64,000 bases of DNA from JBCDKH01 sp964388485 (GTDB lineage Bacteria; Planctomycetota; Phycisphaerae; Tepidisphaerales; Tepidisphaeraceae): positions 1-64,000 of the forward strand of contig CAYMAS010000009.1 of the NCBI GenBank assembly GCA_964388485.1. The letters run 5' to 3'. Within the stretch, counting starts at the first letter, position 1; each line of letters begins with the position of its first letter. Both the position numbers and the translations under genes were made by a program. A model generated the notes under the pieces. It ran no database searches, was not told where the DNA came from, and saw nothing but the letters and a program-made list of their open reading frames with translations. This document shows, one piece after another, positions 7,964 to 17,604 of the stretch.

Positions 7964-9793
7964 TCAATCGAGGCTCAACCGCAGCACCGCGATGCCGCGG
8001 GGAGAAAGGTTCAGGCGGACGAAGGCTTGGCCGTTGCTTGATTGCTCAATCGGATATCGGTCCTCGGGGTGCATCAGGTCGCGGACGTGCCAGCCGGGCG
8101 GGTTGAGGGTTCCGTCGACGCCGACGCAGAGGCCGTCGGCATCACCGAGCGACGGATTGGCCACGACCAGAATCTCCGTCACGTCCAGCACCCGGGCGAA
8201 GGCGAAGGCACCTCTGTGCTCGGGCATCGAAAAGTTCTCGCCGTCGCCGCTGATGGGCCGCAGGTAGGACCGGCCGTAGCGAAGCGCCGGCTCGCTGCGT
8301 CGAACTTCACAGGCGTGGGCGATGAAGCGATATATCGGGTGCGACTCGTCAAAGAAGCTTGCACCGGTCGTGTCGAATGGCCCCCACTTGCCGCCGAACA
8401 TGGCTTCGCGGACATAGGTGTCGGTCTCGGTGCTGCCGCCGTCGAAACCTTGTTCGGTCCCGTAGTAGAGGCACGGAATACCCATGCCGCAGAGCAGGAC
8501 GGCGTTGGCCATCGTGGCCAGTCGCGGGTCACCGCCGGGACGGTTGTAGCCGTCGGGCGTCTGCTCGAAGGAACCAGCGAGCAGACGGTGACGATCGCGG
8601 CCGCCTTCGTCGTGATTCTCGAGGTAGCTTAGGTACGACCGTCCGCTTTGGCCGAAGTCGCGGAAGTGCTCGCGTCGGTATTGCCACATCTCATCGAGCC
8701 GCGTCGCAGGTTGCTCGCCCAGCAGGACGGGAATCAGGCGGCGGTGGTATTCGAAGTCGATGACAGCGTCGAGTCGCGGATAGTCGCCGGTAGAATCGGG
8801 ATCGCTGTCCGGGTCAGGAGTGCCGCCGGAGCCGCTGATGAGTTCGATGTTCGTTCCAATGTATCGACGCATCTCGTCATCGCCGTCGGCAACTTCACCG
8901 ACCTGAAGGAAGTCTTTCTTGCCGATGGAGAGCGCGTACTCGCGAATCGCGTGGACGAAGTCGCTGGCTGCGGGATGACGGACATGGCGGAGCGCGTCGA
9001 TGCGGAAGCCGTCGACGCCGGTGACGGCGATCCAGTACTTGTAGCAATTGATGATCGCCGAGAGCGTCTGCGTGTCCTGCAGGTTGATCTTCTTGAGCGA
9101 CATGAAGTCGCCGTCTTTAGCCTCGGCGGCACCGGCACTCATCGGGTCCATAGGCCCTTGACGCACCCACGCCTCAAGCCGTTGCAACTCACGTGGCCAA
9201 ACGCCTTCATCGCGGGTCCAGTCGCTCGGTTCCTTATCACCACCGTCGTGCCAGTGGGCGATGTCGTAGACCTTGCCGTCGTCGTAGCGGACGTCGTAGT
9301 CGGGATTGCCATCGACGTCGGCGTAGCTGAAGAGGTCGGCGGCGTGGTCGATGACGACGTCGAGGACGACCCACATGCCGCGCGCGTGAGCTTCATCGAC
9401 AAGCGTCTTGAAATCCTCTTCCGTGCCGAAGCGTGGATCGACGGCGAGGTAGTCCTGGATCGCGTAGCCGTGGTAGGTCTGCTCGTTGGGCCGCTGCTTA
9501 AGGGGCGAGCTGATCCAAAGGGCGTTGGCGCCGAGGCGTTGGATGTAGTCGAGCCGCCGCGTCAGGCCTTGCAGCGTGCCGCCCTGGAAGTGCCAACCTT
9601 GATCGGGATCTCGGCCGCGCGACGTGGCCTCCGCGTCGAAGGCCGGATGCTCCTCGCCGTCGTCAAAGCGGTCGAGGACGACCTGATAGAGCGTGACATC
9701 TCGCCAATCTTCGGGCGAGGCAAAATGCTTGGAGCGGGATTCAAAGTCGAGCCCGAAGGCAGACTCAGGCGGAGTTTGAGAGGGATTGCGCAC
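7964..9793 (-). CDS. Alpha-amylase family glycoside hydrolase (GH13)
   Basis: The protein has 609 residues. GH13 conserved regions are in order: GANALWISSPL, LDVVIDHAAD, the nucleophile region GVDGFRIDALRHV (Asp266), the acid/base region FLQVGEVADGDD (Glu300) and ENHDEGG (Asp395). The enzyme acts on alpha-glucans or related alpha-glucosides, probably by a retaining mechanism. There is no obvious signal peptide, so it is probably cytoplasmic. The start is GTG at 9793. A C-terminal beta domain ends with LNLSPRGIAVLRLSLD. Exact specificity cannot be read. Confidence 0.92.
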   Translation of the reverse strand: MRNPSQTPPESAFGLDFESRSKHFASPEDWRDVTLYQVVLDRFDDGEEHPAFDAEATSRGRDPDQGWHFQGGTLQGLTRRLDYIQRLGANALWISSPLKQRPNEQTYHGYAIQDYLAVDPRFGTEEDFKTLVDEAHARGMWVVLDVVIDHAADLFSYADVDGNPDYDVRYDDGKVYDIAHWHDGGDKEPSDWTRDEGVWPRELQRLEAWVRQGPMDPMSAGAAEAKDGDFMSLKKINLQDTQTLSAIINCYKYWIAVTGVDGFRIDALRHVRHPAASDFVHAIREYALSIGKKDFLQVGEVADGDDEMRRYIGTNIELISGSGGTPDPDSDPDSTGDYPRLDAVIDFEYHRRLIPVLLGEQPATRLDEMWQYRREHFRDFGQSGRSYLSYLENHDEGGRDRHRLLAGSFEQTPDGYNRPGGDPRLATMANAVLLCGMGIPCLYYGTEQGFDGGSTETDTYVREAMFGGKWGPFDTTGASFFDESHPIYRFIAHACEVRRSEPALRYGRSYLRPISGDGENFSMPEHRGAFAFARVLDVTEILVVANPSLGDADGLCVGVDGTLNPPGWHVRDLMHPEDRYPIEQSSNGQAFVRLNLSPRGIAVLRLSLD

Positions 9794-9936
9794 GGCCGGC
9801 CAAGCGTAGCGGCAGTCGCGTCGCGTTGCCCATGCATGGCCTTACCTGCCTGACCCAAGGCCTGATTTGCCTGCTCAAAGCCTCAGCCGGTGGAGCCGTT
9901 AGTTATGCGACCGTCAGAGCAGCTGGGAAGAACGGC

Positions 9937-10515
9937 TCAAAATTTGACGCTTGGGGCTTCACGTTCGGCTTCGGTGGTTACTTCGAAGAACGGCTTGGCG
10001 GTGAAGCCGAAGGGGCCGGCGATGAAATTGGTGGGCACCTGTTGGATCGTCTCGTTGTAGGTGCGAACCGTGTTGTTGTACCCCTGTCGCTGGCCGGCGA
10101 TGCCGTTCTCGGTGTCGGCCAGCTCGTTTTGAAGTTGGCTGAAGTTGGTGTTGGCCTTGAGATCCGGGTAGGCCTCAGCGACGGCCATGAGGCGGCTCAG
10201 GGCACCCGACAATTCACCCTCGGCCGCCGCTTGGGAGTTGACGCCGTTGGCACTGACGGCGGCGTTGCGGGCGCTGATGACGTTTTCCAGCGTCTCCTTC
10301 TCGTGCGACGCGTACCCCTTGACCGTCTCGACGAGGTTCGGAATCAGGTCGTGGCGGCGTTTGAGGAGGACCTCGATCTGACTCCAACTCGTCCTGACGC
10401 CTTCGCGGAGGCTCACCAGCTTGTTGTAAGCCCCAATCGCCCAGAAGACGGCGATCAGCAGCACCACCACGACGATGCCCACGAGGACCAGAGTGATAAC
10501 CAACGCAGTGCTCAT
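9937..10515 (-). CDS. lemA: LemA family membrane protein
   Basis: This 192-residue protein has one N-terminal membrane anchor (residues 4-26, LVITLVLVGIVVVVLLIAVF) followed by AYNKLVSLREGVRTSWSQIEVLLKRRHDLIPNLV, the hallmark of LemA proteins, and a long coiled-coil. It ends EREAPSVKF. The start at 10515 begins directly before the anchor. LemA proteins sit in the inner membrane with a coiled-coil domain; their function is poorly defined. Confidence 0.92.
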   Translation of the reverse strand: MSTALVITLVLVGIVVVVLLIAVFWAIGAYNKLVSLREGVRTSWSQIEVLLKRRHDLIPNLVETVKGYASHEKETLENVISARNAAVSANGVNSQAAAEGELSGALSRLMAVAEAYPDLKANTNFSQLQNELADTENGIAGQRQGYNNTVRTYNETIQQVPTNFIAGPFGFTAKPFFEVTTEAEREAPSVKF

Positions 10516-10643
10516 GGCGACGTTGTAGCAGGAACGTACGCGAGTGTCCCCCGGGGAAGTTTCTGCCGCCAGCGGCCAAAGGAGCAACCCACTTGATTCC
10601 GGGTCTGGGCCGCCTCGCTTCTGGCTCTGTCGTGGAGCGGGCT

Positions 10644-10982
10644 TCAGTCGTAGCTCGTGCTGCCCTCGGGGTAGTGGATCAACTCGACGCTGTTGCCGTC
10701 CGGATCGGTCAGGTAGATGCCGCGGGTGCCGTCGCGGTGCTCGTCGACGGGTTGATCCTTGGCATGCTCGGCAAGCTGCTGGTCGTTCACCCGAAGGGCG
10801 ACGTGTGGCGGGTGCTGCTTGGGCGTGACGAAGGCGAGCTTCACGTCGCCCATCTTCACGAACGCCCACGTCTCGTCCTGGTACAACACTTCGCCACCGA
10901 AACGGCTCGTGTAAAAGTCGACGCTGCGGGCGATGTCGGTTGAGGGAACGGCAACGTGGTCGATCGGCAGGTTCTGTGGCAT
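10644..10982 (-). CDS. VOC (glyoxalase/bleomycin-resistance) family protein
   Basis: The product has 112 residues with a single VOC module: PIDHVAVPSTDIARSVDFYT at the start and RGIYLTDPDGNSVELIHYP at the end, containing the His and Glu that typically bind metal. VOC proteins act as dimers in glyoxalase, dioxygenase or resistance roles. Substrate unknown. Confidence 0.88.
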   Translation of the reverse strand: MPQNLPIDHVAVPSTDIARSVDFYTSRFGGEVLYQDETWAFVKMGDVKLAFVTPKQHPPHVALRVNDQQLAEHAKDQPVDEHRDGTRGIYLTDPDGNSVELIHYPEGSTSYD

Positions 10983-11038
10983 GCCGAACCCGTAACAAGC
11001 ATCGTGCCGCCGAGAAGCTACACCCGCTTCTTGAAAGC

Positions 11039-13825
11039 TCAGCCGCCGGCGGTGATGTCATCGACCCGAACGATCCGACCGCGGCCGATGTCGTAGATCG
11101 CCCGGCGGAACTGCCCGACGAGTCGGCCGTTGGCGTCAAGGACGCGCACCGTCCGGTCGCCGGAAGTCGCGGTGATCGTGTCGTTCGTTGCGTCGTAGGC
11201 AAGCGTCTGGGCGAGCAGCTGGACCGACGCATTGACAAGCCGCGCGTCGCCGGTGGCGGTAGCCCCGGTGATGCCGCCGTCGTCCGTCGTGACGAGGAAC
11301 CGCTCGGACGTGATGCGAAAGGAAGCACCATCAGTCGGCTGAATTGCCAACTGGACGCTGCGCCGCAGCGTCGCGACGCCGGTGCCGGGATCGAAGACGA
11401 GATCCGTCGACCACTCCGCCGCGACGGCACCGTCGAATTGTGCCTCCTCGCCACGCAGATCGCGAACGAGCAACTGTCCAGGCACCGGCACCGTGAACCC
11501 GCGAATCGTCGGCTGGCCGATAACGCGGGCGGCGCGGAGGTCGAACGACGTCGCCAACTGCCCCGCCGCGTCGCGTTGCTCCGCTGTAATCCGCACGCTG
11601 CCGCTGGCTTCGACTTCGCCGACGTCACCCTCGACGAGTTCGACCATTGCCTGTTCCGCCTGCAGCTCCACATTGACCGCGTCGGGCTCCATGCTGGTCG
11701 GACCGGTGATAAAGACGTCGCCGAACAGATCGATGCGTTCTTCCGTGGCCGCGAGCGAGCCCTGCCACGTCACTAGCCGCTGCTGCGTGTCTTCGAGCGT
11801 TTGTGTCAGCGACCCCGGTAGCGGGATCGTCAGCACGCCGGCTTCGGGATCGAAAAGGATTCGCTCCGCCGCCAGCGTGGCCTCGGGTTGATCGTCGGCT
11901 GGCCGCGCGACGAGCCGGGCGGGCTCGCCGACGAGTTCGATAGGAGCGCCAGGCCCGGCAATAGTGGCTTCGTCACCGAAGACAAGGTTGCCGTCGGCGT
12001 CGGTCAGCCGGACGTTGCCCGCAAGCCGCAGGCTCCGCAGCGGCACGTCGGCGGTTTCGTCAATAGCGGCGGAGAGCGTGTTGCCGCGTGCTTGACCGTC
12101 AGGTCGAACCATGACGACGCCTTCTTCGCTGCTGAGCACCAGTCGGCCCTCGTCGTCGCGTCCGAGCAACAACTCAGGTGAACGCAAGATTGTCGCCGCG
12201 TCCTGGGCGTCCGTGAAGACGGCCACAACATCGCCCTGCACGCGACCTGCTTCGATGGCATCGTCCAACAGCTCCAACGCCAGCTCGTCCGCCCGCAGAT
12301 CGAGTCGATCACTCGCCACGCGGACGTCACCGTCGGCAAGAACTTCCTGCAGCATGCTGTCGGCAAAGACGAACATGCAGGACGTGCCGAACTGCAGCGT
12401 CGCCGGCTCGCCAGTTTCGCCAGGCAAAGTGGCCCGGCCAACACCGACAACCCGCGCCCGGCCCGCGACGGGAGAGACGATGATTTCGTTGCCGATCAAC
12501 TCGCCGCCGGTCGCGTTCGCCAGGCGGACCGGCTCGTCGAGGCCGATCAATTCGATGCGGTCGCGGCCGTTGTCGAAGACGACGGAGTCGGCCGAAACGT
12601 CGCTGCCGTCGAGCGCGAGGCGGATTCGTGGCGTCTGCTCGTCCGGCACCAGTCGGATGACAGCAGAGTTGGATGCCACAGGTGCGTCGTCTTCCACGGC
12701 GAGCTGGAAGTTGCCCGGCCACGTGACGATGATCGGTTCGGCAGCCGCCTGCTCCTGTCGAGGCGAGTCGCGAGCCACGGCCGGTGCTTCGTTAATAGTG
12801 ACCGGAGCGGCGGCGGGCTCAGAAGCCGTCGAGCCGAAGCCGGTCTGATTCGTCAACGGAACGACACCCGTCGCCGCGGCGGCTTCCAGAACAGACCGGC
12901 CGCCCTGCGTCCCGCGGATTGGGCCGACGACGGACAACTGGTAAGGCGTGGCCGTTGCTTCGGGCGGAGCGGCGTCGGGCGAGATGCCTCGTGCCCGAGC
13001 GATCGGCGGGCCGAAGCCACCGGTCGAACGAGATGCCACGCCCGCACCGGGAAGAAAGGCCTCCGTATTCTTCAAGGCCAGTCGCCCGCCGCCCGGCACC
13101 TGCACCAGCGACGGCCGCTTGTTCACCTGGTCCCACTCGACGATCAAGCCCAAGCCGTCGAAGTCGAGATCCTCGCCCCGCACGATCACCGGCACGTCGT
13201 CACCCAGGACGGTTCGGCCCTCAAGGGTCGTGTCGCCGGTCCGCACCGTCAGCCGGCTCGAGTCGAAGACGATGTTGTCGACCCACGCCTCGAGACGAGG
13301 TCGGTCTTGATCGACATCGGCGGTGGTCGCGTACCAGCGGATCATCACGTCCTGAAGCCGCGCCCGGTCCGCCGCGGCGAGCGAGTCGGCATCGACTTCC
13401 CGCAGCTCGTCGCCCGTCGGCGGATCGACCCGGACGGTGCCTTTGGGACTCGTGATGACCGCCGCTGCCCCGCCTTGAATGCTGATGCCGACCGTCACGT
13501 CACGCAGCGACACCTCGGTCTCGCTCGTCCGCCGGTAGCTGCCGATGGCGACCTGAGCGACGGGCAGGTTCGTATCCGGATCGAAGACGCGAAAGCTGAC
13601 GTCGTGACTCGGCCCGATGCCGTCCCCCAATCCACCGCCCTCGGGCACCGGCAGGTCGTCGCCGCTCACGCCCGCCTCCCGCTTCAACAGCGGATCGGGC
13701 AACAACAGGCTGCTGACGAAGTAAACGCTCAGAAACATGACCAGCGACCCGACTGCCAGCAACGCCGTCCGCGTCGCCAGCCGCCATCCTCTCGCCGGTC
13801 GCCGATCCGGAGCGACGGCCGTCAT
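11039..13825 (-). CDS. LptC/OstA-like envelope protein
   Basis: This 928-residue protein has an N-terminal membrane anchor (about residues 20-45, ending VYFVSSLLLPDPLLK) followed by a very long beta-rich region without cysteines in pairs. Several stretches match the LptC/LptA (OstA) beta-jellyroll pattern, such as LADGDVRVASDRLDLRADEL and LAGNVRLTDADGNLVFGDEA. Proteins of this type bridge lipopolysaccharide between membranes. The start overlaps the kdsD stop by four bases, so both are co-translated in a Kdo/LPS context. It is several times longer than LptC, so it may combine LptC and LptA/D-type strands. Confidence 0.75.
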   Translation of the reverse strand: MTAVAPDRRPARGWRLATRTALLAVGSLVMFLSVYFVSSLLLPDPLLKREAGVSGDDLPVPEGGGLGDGIGPSHDVSFRVFDPDTNLPVAQVAIGSYRRTSETEVSLRDVTVGISIQGGAAAVITSPKGTVRVDPPTGDELREVDADSLAAADRARLQDVMIRWYATTADVDQDRPRLEAWVDNIVFDSSRLTVRTGDTTLEGRTVLGDDVPVIVRGEDLDFDGLGLIVEWDQVNKRPSLVQVPGGGRLALKNTEAFLPGAGVASRSTGGFGPPIARARGISPDAAPPEATATPYQLSVVGPIRGTQGGRSVLEAAAATGVVPLTNQTGFGSTASEPAAAPVTINEAPAVARDSPRQEQAAAEPIIVTWPGNFQLAVEDDAPVASNSAVIRLVPDEQTPRIRLALDGSDVSADSVVFDNGRDRIELIGLDEPVRLANATGGELIGNEIIVSPVAGRARVVGVGRATLPGETGEPATLQFGTSCMFVFADSMLQEVLADGDVRVASDRLDLRADELALELLDDAIEAGRVQGDVVAVFTDAQDAATILRSPELLLGRDDEGRLVLSSEEGVVMVRPDGQARGNTLSAAIDETADVPLRSLRLAGNVRLTDADGNLVFGDEATIAGPGAPIELVGEPARLVARPADDQPEATLAAERILFDPEAGVLTIPLPGSLTQTLEDTQQRLVTWQGSLAATEERIDLFGDVFITGPTSMEPDAVNVELQAEQAMVELVEGDVGEVEASGSVRITAEQRDAAGQLATSFDLRAARVIGQPTIRGFTVPVPGQLLVRDLRGEEAQFDGAVAAEWSTDLVFDPGTGVATLRRSVQLAIQPTDGASFRITSERFLVTTDDGGITGATATGDARLVNASVQLLAQTLAYDATNDTITATSGDRTVRVLDANGRLVGQFRRAIYDIGRGRIVRVDDITAGG

Positions 13826-14826
13826 TGTTTGGTGCCTCCATCGAACAGTCGAAGGACGACCAGATCCTGCACGTCGATCAGCCCGACGACGCGGTCGTTC
13901 TCGTCAACGGCGGGCAATTCGTCGACACGGTGCTCGCGCATGAGCGCCATCGCGTCGGTCGCAGGCTGGTCGCCGCGAACCCGTTTGGGGTTTCGGGTCA
14001 TGACGTCGCCGATGCGTCGCGACAAGGCGGCGGCAGTGTCGCTGACAATGAGCCGCCGCAAGTCGCCGTCGCTGAAAAGGCCGGCGAGTTTGCCGTCGGC
14101 TTCGACCAGCACAGCCCCGGGCCGACGCGTGATCCGGCTGACGTCGCGAAGCACGTCGCCGACCGTCTGCTCGACCGTCGCCAGCGGCAGGTTGACGCCG
14201 CGCTTGAAGCTCATTGCCTCGTCCACCCGCATCAGCTTCCGCCCCAGCGCACCTGCCGGGTGGTAGCGGGCAAAGTCTTCGGGGCCGAAGTTGCGTTCGC
14301 GCATGACGCTCAGGGCCAACGCGTCGCCGACGGCGAGCATGGCGGTCGTGCTGCACGACGGGGCGAGCTTCAGCGGGCAGGCTTCGGCGATCCTGCCCAG
14401 CGGCACGACGATGTCGCACCGTTTGCCGAGGGACGTGTCGCCATCCCGGCACAGGCCGATGGTCGTATTGCCGAGTCGCTTGAGCAGGTCGGCCAGTGCG
14501 ACCAGTTCGTCGCTTTCGCCGCTGGCACTGAAGAGGAGGCAAACGTCGTCCGCCCGCACGCTGCCGACGTCGCCGTGCAGGGCATCGCCCGGCAACAGGA
14601 AGTGGCTGGGCGTGCCGGTGGAGGCGAAGGTGGCGGCAAGCTTGCGCGCGACGTGGCCCGCCTTACCGACGCCGCTGGTGACGAGGGCGGCCTGGCCTCG
14701 AAGTATCGTCTGGTTCGCCTTGACAAAGCCGTCCGAATCCACCGCCGCCTCCGCCTTTGCGACGGCGTCGGCTTCCGCACGGATCACGCCGCGGGCGAAG
14801 TCGCGAAGTTGGTCGTCTCCCGACAC
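13822..14826 (-). CDS. kdsD: Arabinose-5-phosphate isomerase (KpsF/GutQ family)
   Basis: This 334-residue protein has an N-terminal SIS sugar-isomerase domain (residues about 30-170; SGVGKAGHVARKLAATFAST, FSASGESDE, APSCSTTAMLAVGDALALS) and two CBS domains (about 205-330). The enzyme interconverts ribulose-5-phosphate and arabinose-5-phosphate, the first step to Kdo for lipopolysaccharide. The family signature RNFGPEDFARYHPAGALG is present. It overlaps the LptC/OstA-like gene by four bases and is upstream of it. Confidence 0.93.
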   Translation of the reverse strand: MSGDDQLRDFARGVIRAEADAVAKAEAAVDSDGFVKANQTILRGQAALVTSGVGKAGHVARKLAATFASTGTPSHFLLPGDALHGDVGSVRADDVCLLFSASGESDELVALADLLKRLGNTTIGLCRDGDTSLGKRCDIVVPLGRIAEACPLKLAPSCSTTAMLAVGDALALSVMRERNFGPEDFARYHPAGALGRKLMRVDEAMSFKRGVNLPLATVEQTVGDVLRDVSRITRRPGAVLVEADGKLAGLFSDGDLRRLIVSDTAAALSRRIGDVMTRNPKRVRGDQPATDAMALMREHRVDELPAVDENDRVVGLIDVQDLVVLRLFDGGTKQ

Positions 14827-14863
14827 GTACGGAGTCTACGGGTTCAAGAGTTCGTGATGGTCT

Positions 14864-14939
14864 GGAGCGGCGTCACTCGCGACGTGGTGGGGTTGGAAGC
14901 CGGTCCCGCAGCACACCGCGTCGCAAGCGACGCCGCTCC
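14864..14939. repeat. Palindromic repeat family B, copy 1
   Basis: Arms 14864-14884 (GGAGCGGCGTCACTCGCGAC...) and 14919-14939 pair over 21 bases with few mismatches. The same arm recurs at 39895 and, in a variant, at 58951. Here it lies in the divergent gap between kdsD and scpA. Confidence 0.85.
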
Positions 14940-14973
14940 GAAAGCCTTTGCGAGGAAGAGCTACGCTGAGCGC

Positions 14974-15699
14974 GTGACGCCGCGGGTGACGACGCAGGAG
15001 TTTGACGGGCCACTCGACCTGTTGTTGCACCTCGTGCGGCGGCGGGAGTTGGACATCTGCAAGCTGTCGTTGGCTCAGGTCGCAGGAGATTTCGGCGACG
15101 CTTTGTCGGCGGGCTCGCTCGATCACGACGAGGCGGCGGAGTCGCTGGTCGTCGCGGCGACGCTGGTGGAGATGAAGAGTGCCCTGCTCCTGCCGCAGCC
15201 GAAGTTGGAAGACGTGCCCGCCGGCGACGAGGCGGCGACGCTGGTCGATCGGCTGCTGGATTATGCCAAGTTCCGTGACGCCGCCGACGCGTTCGCGACG
15301 CTCGCCGAGGACGCAGCCAAGTCGCATCCACGGTCGCCCAAAGCATTGCCGAAGGTGGAGCAGGAGATGCTGCTGGACGATCTGACGCCGGAGCTGCTGC
15401 GTGCGACGTTTGCTCGTCTGACGGCAGACTTGGCCAAGCGCGGGCCGACGACGCACGACGTGGCCGACGACGAGGTGCCGCAGGAAGTGTGGCGTGCGAC
15501 GGCGTTGCGGAGCGTGTCGGATCGGCCGACGGATCTGGAGGCGATGCTGCGGAGCGGCGGGAGTCGGTCGGCGGTGGTGGGTTTGCTGCTGGCGACGCTG
15601 GAGTTGCTGCGGGACGGACTGATACGCTTGGCCGTGGCGGATGGACGGTTGCAGCTTTGGGCCGAACCGGGGCATGATGCCACGCGTGAACCAAGCTGA
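14974..15699 (+). CDS. scpA: Segregation and condensation protein A (kleisin)
   Basis: The product has 241 residues. FDGPLDLLLHLVRRRELDICKLSLAQVAGDF is the classic ScpA N-terminus, followed by LVVAATLVEMKSALLLP and a C-terminal winged-helix part. ScpA bridges the SMC heads in chromosome condensation. The start is GTG 14974; upstream sequence in the same frame crosses the family B palindrome and is not expected to be coding. No scpB is adjacent. Confidence 0.9.
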   Translation: MTPRVTTQEFDGPLDLLLHLVRRRELDICKLSLAQVAGDFGDALSAGSLDHDEAAESLVVAATLVEMKSALLLPQPKLEDVPAGDEAATLVDRLLDYAKFRDAADAFATLAEDAAKSHPRSPKALPKVEQEMLLDDLTPELLRATFARLTADLAKRGPTTHDVADDEVPQEVWRATALRSVSDRPTDLEAMLRSGGSRSAVVGLLLATLELLRDGLIRLAVADGRLQLWAEPGHDATREPS

Positions 15700-16138
15700 G
15701 CTGTCGAAGAAGCTAGAAGAACAGGGCCTTGAACTGCCGCCGACGCCGAAGGCGATCGGCAGCTACATGGGGGCCAAGCAGGTCGGCGACCTCATCTACG
15801 TCAGTGGCCAACTGGCGGCGAAGGAGGGCCAGATCCTGCACAAGGGGCCGGTGCCGTCGAAGGTGACGATCGAGGAGGCTCAGGCCGCGGCCCGGCAGTG
15901 TGTTGCCAACGGATTGGCCGGTGCCCTCAGCGTCGGCGAGCCGACGGGCGTCTTGAAAGTCGGCGTCTTCGTTCAGGCGGACGCTGGATTTACGGATCAT
16001 GCCCTGGTCGCCAACGGCGCGAGTAACTTGCTGCAGGAGATCTTCGGCAACGCCGGCCGGCACGTGCGGTTCGCGGTCGGCGTGAGCAGCCTGCCGCTGG
16101 AGACGTGCGTGGAGGTGGAGTTCGTGTTCACATCTTGA
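15677..16138 (+). CDS. RidA/YjgF-like protein
   Basis: The product has 153 residues with PKAIGSYMGAKQVGDLIYVSGQLAAKEGQI and VFVQADAGFTDHALVANGASNLLQEIFG, ending with a typical RidA tail SSLPLETCVEVEFVF. RidA proteins hydrolyse reactive imines/enamines, although this subfamily often lacks the deaminase arginine and may differ in substrate. The start ATG 15677 overlaps the end of scpA; ATG 15674 or GTG 15686 are alternatives. Confidence 0.88.
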   Translation: MPRVNQAELSKKLEEQGLELPPTPKAIGSYMGAKQVGDLIYVSGQLAAKEGQILHKGPVPSKVTIEEAQAAARQCVANGLAGALSVGEPTGVLKVGVFVQADAGFTDHALVANGASNLLQEIFGNAGRHVRFAVGVSSLPLETCVEVEFVFTS

Positions 16139-16157
16139 TCACGCTCCTGACAAACGT

Positions 16158-16409
16158 CTACGTTCGACCGTTCGAATCAGGTGCTTGCTTGATGTCAACT
16201 TCGACGCGAGTGATCAGCCGAGGGTCGACGTAGACGACCTTCTGCGGATTGTCATCCTGATCGAGATCTATACCTAACGCAATCGCGTGTGCCATCGCAA
16301 TGGCATGGACTGGCGACCTGACGTCGTAACTCATCCCGTCCGTCATGAAGAGACGGAATGGAGCGAACGGAGTAGCACCAATGAACGCTCTGATCTCGCC
16401 GGGGGTCAT
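16158..16409 (-). CDS. Small hypothetical protein
   Basis: This 83-residue protein has PFAPFRLFMTDGMSYDVRSPVHA in its first half, a pattern seen in many short uncharacterised planctomycete proteins, and a C-terminal VVYVDPRLITRVEVD. No membrane segment. Function unknown. Confidence 0.65.
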   Translation of the reverse strand: MTPGEIRAFIGATPFAPFRLFMTDGMSYDVRSPVHAIAMAHAIALGIDLDQDDNPQKVVYVDPRLITRVEVDIKQAPDSNGRT

Positions 16410-16458
16410 GCCCTAACTATACCCGCACCCCATCGCCGCGCCTACTCTCTTCGCACCC

Positions 16459-17596
16459 ATGGCGGACCTGAACCACGAGAATTTGGCGGACTCGATCGAG
16501 TCCCTGGCGGCGCGGATGTTGACCATCCGCGACTCCCTTTGACTTGCCGAACAAGCAAGCCGAACTCGCAACACTCGAAGCCCGCATGGGCGAGCCTGAC
16601 TTCTGGGACGATCCCGACGCCGCCCAAGGCACCGTCGGCGAGGTGAAGCGTCTTAAAGCCGCTATCGACCCAGTGCAGTCGATGCTCGACGGCATCGGTG
16701 ACGTCCAGGCGATGCACGAACTGGCCGAAGAGTCGGAAGGCTCCGACCGTGACGAGGCCATGGCCGAGGCCGACGCGATGCTCTCGAAGCTCGAAGCTCA
16801 GGGCGACAAGGTCGAGCTTCAGGCCTTGCTCGGCGACAAGAACGACCCGCGAAACTGCTTCCTCACCATTCAGGCCGGAACCGGCGGGACGGACGCGCAG
16901 GACTTCGTTGAAATGCTCCTGCGGATGTACCTCTACTACTTCGAGAAGACCGGGTTCAAGATCGAAGAAACTGATCGGCAGGAAGGCGATCAGGCCGGTC
17001 TCAAGAGCGTCAGCCTTCGGGTCGAAGCGCCCTACGCCTTTGGCTACATGAAGGCCGAAGCAGGCGTGCATCGCCTCGTTCGCCTCTCGCCTTACAACGC
17101 CAACAACAAGCGGCAGACCTCCTTCGCTGGCGTCGATGTTGTGCCGGAGTTCGACGACGAGGGCGAGATCGACATCCCGGATGCCGAGCTCGAGATCGAG
17201 CCGTTCGCCCGCTCGTCGGGTCCCGGCGGGCAGAACGTCAACAAGGTTGCCACCGCCGTCCGCATGACGCACCTGCCGACCGGCATCCAGGTCGTCGCCA
17301 GCGTCCACAAGAGCCAGCAGCAGAACCGCAAGCTCGCTCTGTCGCTGCTCAAAGGCCGCATGGAACTCGTCCAGCAGGCCGAACGCGATGCGGAGATCAA
17401 AGAGATCTACGGCGACAAAGGACAGATCGCCTGGGGCAACCAGATTCGCAACTACGTCCTTGATGATCGTCGCGTGAAAGACCTTCGCACCGGCGTCGAG
17501 ACCGGCAACGTCGAGTCGGTCCTCGACCGTGGCGAACTGCAGCCCTTCATCGACGCCGAACTTCGTCGTCGACAGGCGAAGAAACAGCAAGCATAG
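16459..17596 (+). CDS. prfB: Peptide chain release factor 2, programmed +1 frameshift
   Basis: The first frame (16459-16539) encodes MADLNHENLADSIESLAARM and six more residues, then meets CTT TGA C at 16537-16543. Reading resumes at 16541 in the +1 frame (DLPNKQAELATL...) to 17596, giving 378 residues, the usual RF2 size. The GGQ peptidyl-hydrolysis motif is in RSSGPGGQNVNKVATAVRMT. The stop-codon recognition tripeptide reads SPY (RLVRLSPYNANNKRQ) where RF2 usually has SPF. This is a self-regulated termination factor recognising UGA/UAA. Confidence 0.95.
16537..16543 (+). promoter_or_regulatory. prfB programmed +1 frameshift site (CTTTGAC)
   Basis: The slippery sequence CTT TGA C is conserved in prfB genes and lets low RF2 levels promote frameshifting past UGA. 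The usual upstream Shine-Dalgarno-like AGGGGG is absent; bases just before are ATCCGCGACTCC. Confidence 0.93.
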
Positions 17597-17604
17597 CTTT
17601 CGCC

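Noticed and set aside
8648..9853. Open frame opposite the GH13 gene
   Set aside because: Antisense to a catalytically complete GH13; no domain.
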